A stretch of DNA of 64,000 bases, from positions 620,001 to 684,000 of the forward strand of contig JADKBV010000004.1 of the NCBI GenBank assembly GCA_016714895.1, given 5' to 3'. The stretch is from Saprospiraceae bacterium. GTDB taxonomy: Bacteria > Bacteroidota > Bacteroidia > Chitinophagales > Saprospiraceae. A program made the position numbers and the translations under genes. The notes beneath the pieces are model-generated. The model saw only the letters and a list, made by a program, of their open reading frames with translations. It had not been told where the DNA came from and searched no databases. Numbering within the stretch: the stretch's first letter is position 1; the number at the start of each line of letters is the position of its first letter. Of the stretch, positions 63,210-64,000 are shown one piece after another.

Positions 63210-64000
63210 AATGTATTTTACCCTTGTTATGTCTTTACTTTTTATTACCGGCATGATCGCTCAAAAAGTGAATGGTTATGAAATTTTTACTTCAAAAGGT
63301 AAAAAGATTAGTTTTGAAAAAATGGTTCAGGAACTTCAGGATGAAGATATCGTATTTTTTGGCGAGTTGCATAATGACCCGATTGCGCACTGGTTGCAAT
63401 ATGAATTGGTGAAAAGTCTACATACAAAACGTAAAATGGTGATCGGTGCGGAAATGTTTGAAGCGGACAATCAAAAAGGATTGGACGATTATCTGCAAGG
63501 AATAACGGATCAGGATTCTTTCAAAAAAGCTGTTCGTTTGTGGAACAATTATGATACAGATTACAAAAAAATAGTTGATTTTTCAAAAGATAATAACATT
63601 TCCTTTATAGCGACCAATATACCCAGACCATTCGCGAGATTGGTATTCAGGGGAGGGTTTGAGGCATTGGATACGCTTTCTGTAGGGGACAAAAGGTGGA
63701 TTGCACCTTTGCCGGTGATGTATGATGCGGAAGTACCGTGTTACAGAAAAATGAGAGAAATGGATATGGGAGGTCACGAAGCTTCAGAAAATTTTCCCAA
63801 GGCACAAGCCATTAAAGATGCAACCATGGCCCACTTTATGCTTAAAAACCACCTTCCGGGAGGTTTGTTTTTCCATCTGAATGGTAGTTATCATTCGGAT
63901 AATTATGAAGGAATTGTTTGGTACATAAAAAAACAAGACGCCACTAAAAAAATAAAAACGATTTCAACCGTCTTACAGAAACAAACAAATAAGCTGGAAA
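63202..64000 (+). CDS. ChaN-like heme-binding/Tiki-superfamily protein, cut by window end
   Basis: 266 codons visible, no stop before the window ends. ATG at 63202 or 63211; a signal peptide follows (FTLVMSLLFITGMIAQ). The domain begins with IVFFGELHNDPIAHWLQYEL, the Gly-Glu-xx-His motif of the ChaN/EreA-like TIKI fold, and EMFEADNQKGLDDYL then gives a second Glu block. Later PLPVMYDAE and KDATMAHFMLKN match the family. ChaN of Campylobacter binds heme; others may be metallopeptidase-like. Overlaps the flippase-like gene by 8 bp. Confidence 0.85.
   Translation, partial: MVKMYFTLVMSLLFITGMIAQKVNGYEIFTSKGKKISFEKMVQELQDEDIVFFGELHNDPIAHWLQYELVKSLHTKRKMVIGAEMFEADNQKGLDDYLQGITDQDSFKKAVRLWNNYDTDYKKIVDFSKDNNISFIATNIPRPFARLVFRGGFEALDTLSVGDKRWIAPLPVMYDAEVPCYRKMREMDMGGHEASENFPKAQAIKDATMAHFMLKNHLPGGLFFHLNGSYHSDNYEGIVWYIKKQDATKKIKTISTVLQKQTNKLE

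Noticed and set aside
1..64000. CRISPR arrays, tRNA or rRNA genes, insertion sequences
   Set aside because: No regular short direct repeats with spacers outside the adhesin array, no tRNA-like T-loop/acceptor arms noticed by eye, and no transposase or terminal inverted repeats.

Overview
The window is AT-rich chromosomal DNA from a member of the Bacteroidota. The main evidence is repeated TAnnTTTG-type -7 promoter boxes, a giant surface protein ending in a type IX secretion (T9SS) sorting domain, a SprE/PorW-like TPR lipoprotein, and single-gene forms typical of the phylum (hisB and hisIE bifunctional, thrA fused). SdrD_B-like domains with a T9SS C-terminus on a multi-thousand-residue protein suggest a Saprospiria-like or related environmental lineage; this placement is inference.

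Region by region. 1-7.5 kb: end of a nitrilase-family gene, then a complete, tightly overlapping histidine operon (hisG-D-C-B-H-A-F-IE, minus strand). It is preceded by a promoter, a 17-residue leader peptide with five consecutive His codons and a terminator, i.e. a transcription attenuator. 7.6-24 kb: housekeeping and envelope genes: a lipid acyltransferase, a LolA-like protein, a large BNR-propeller protein, a macro-domain protein, a P-loop kinase with an unusual C-terminal domain, thymidine kinase, L-aspartate oxidase, an envelope operon (propeller/beta-barrel protein, VanZ-like, TonB) and an MltD-like lytic transglycosylase. 24.5-37 kb: one gigantic adhesin-like gene with 22 copies of an approximately 82-residue repeat in a nested arrangement, interrupted by a one-base frameshift that separates the last SdrD_B domains and the T9SS sorting domain from the rest. 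37.4-40.4 kb: a SprE/PorW-like T9SS lipoprotein. 40.5-47.7 kb: an M23 peptidase, a small HAD phosphatase, an acyl-CoA ligase, a NatAB-like ABC exporter and YifB. 47.7-48.2 kb: a gene-free AT-rich segment with two perfect DnaA boxes, a candidate oriC. Two near-identical parS-like palindromes lie at 52.55 and 53.42 kb, which strengthens the idea that the window spans the chromosome origin region. 48.2-53 kb: heme A synthase, an alpha/beta hydrolase, an M1 peptidase and a DoxX-like protein. 53-58 kb: thrABC operon. 58-64 kb: a cyclophilin-FKBP fusion, a two-component system, DUF4286, panD, a flippase-like membrane protein and the start of a ChaN-like gene.

The genes are mostly core metabolism and envelope functions. 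No tRNA, rRNA, CRISPR array, intact insertion sequence or prophage was seen. The less ordinary parts are the His attenuator with its repeated complementary nonamers, the frameshifted repeat adhesin, the origin/parS signals, and the kinase with a ParB-like tail.
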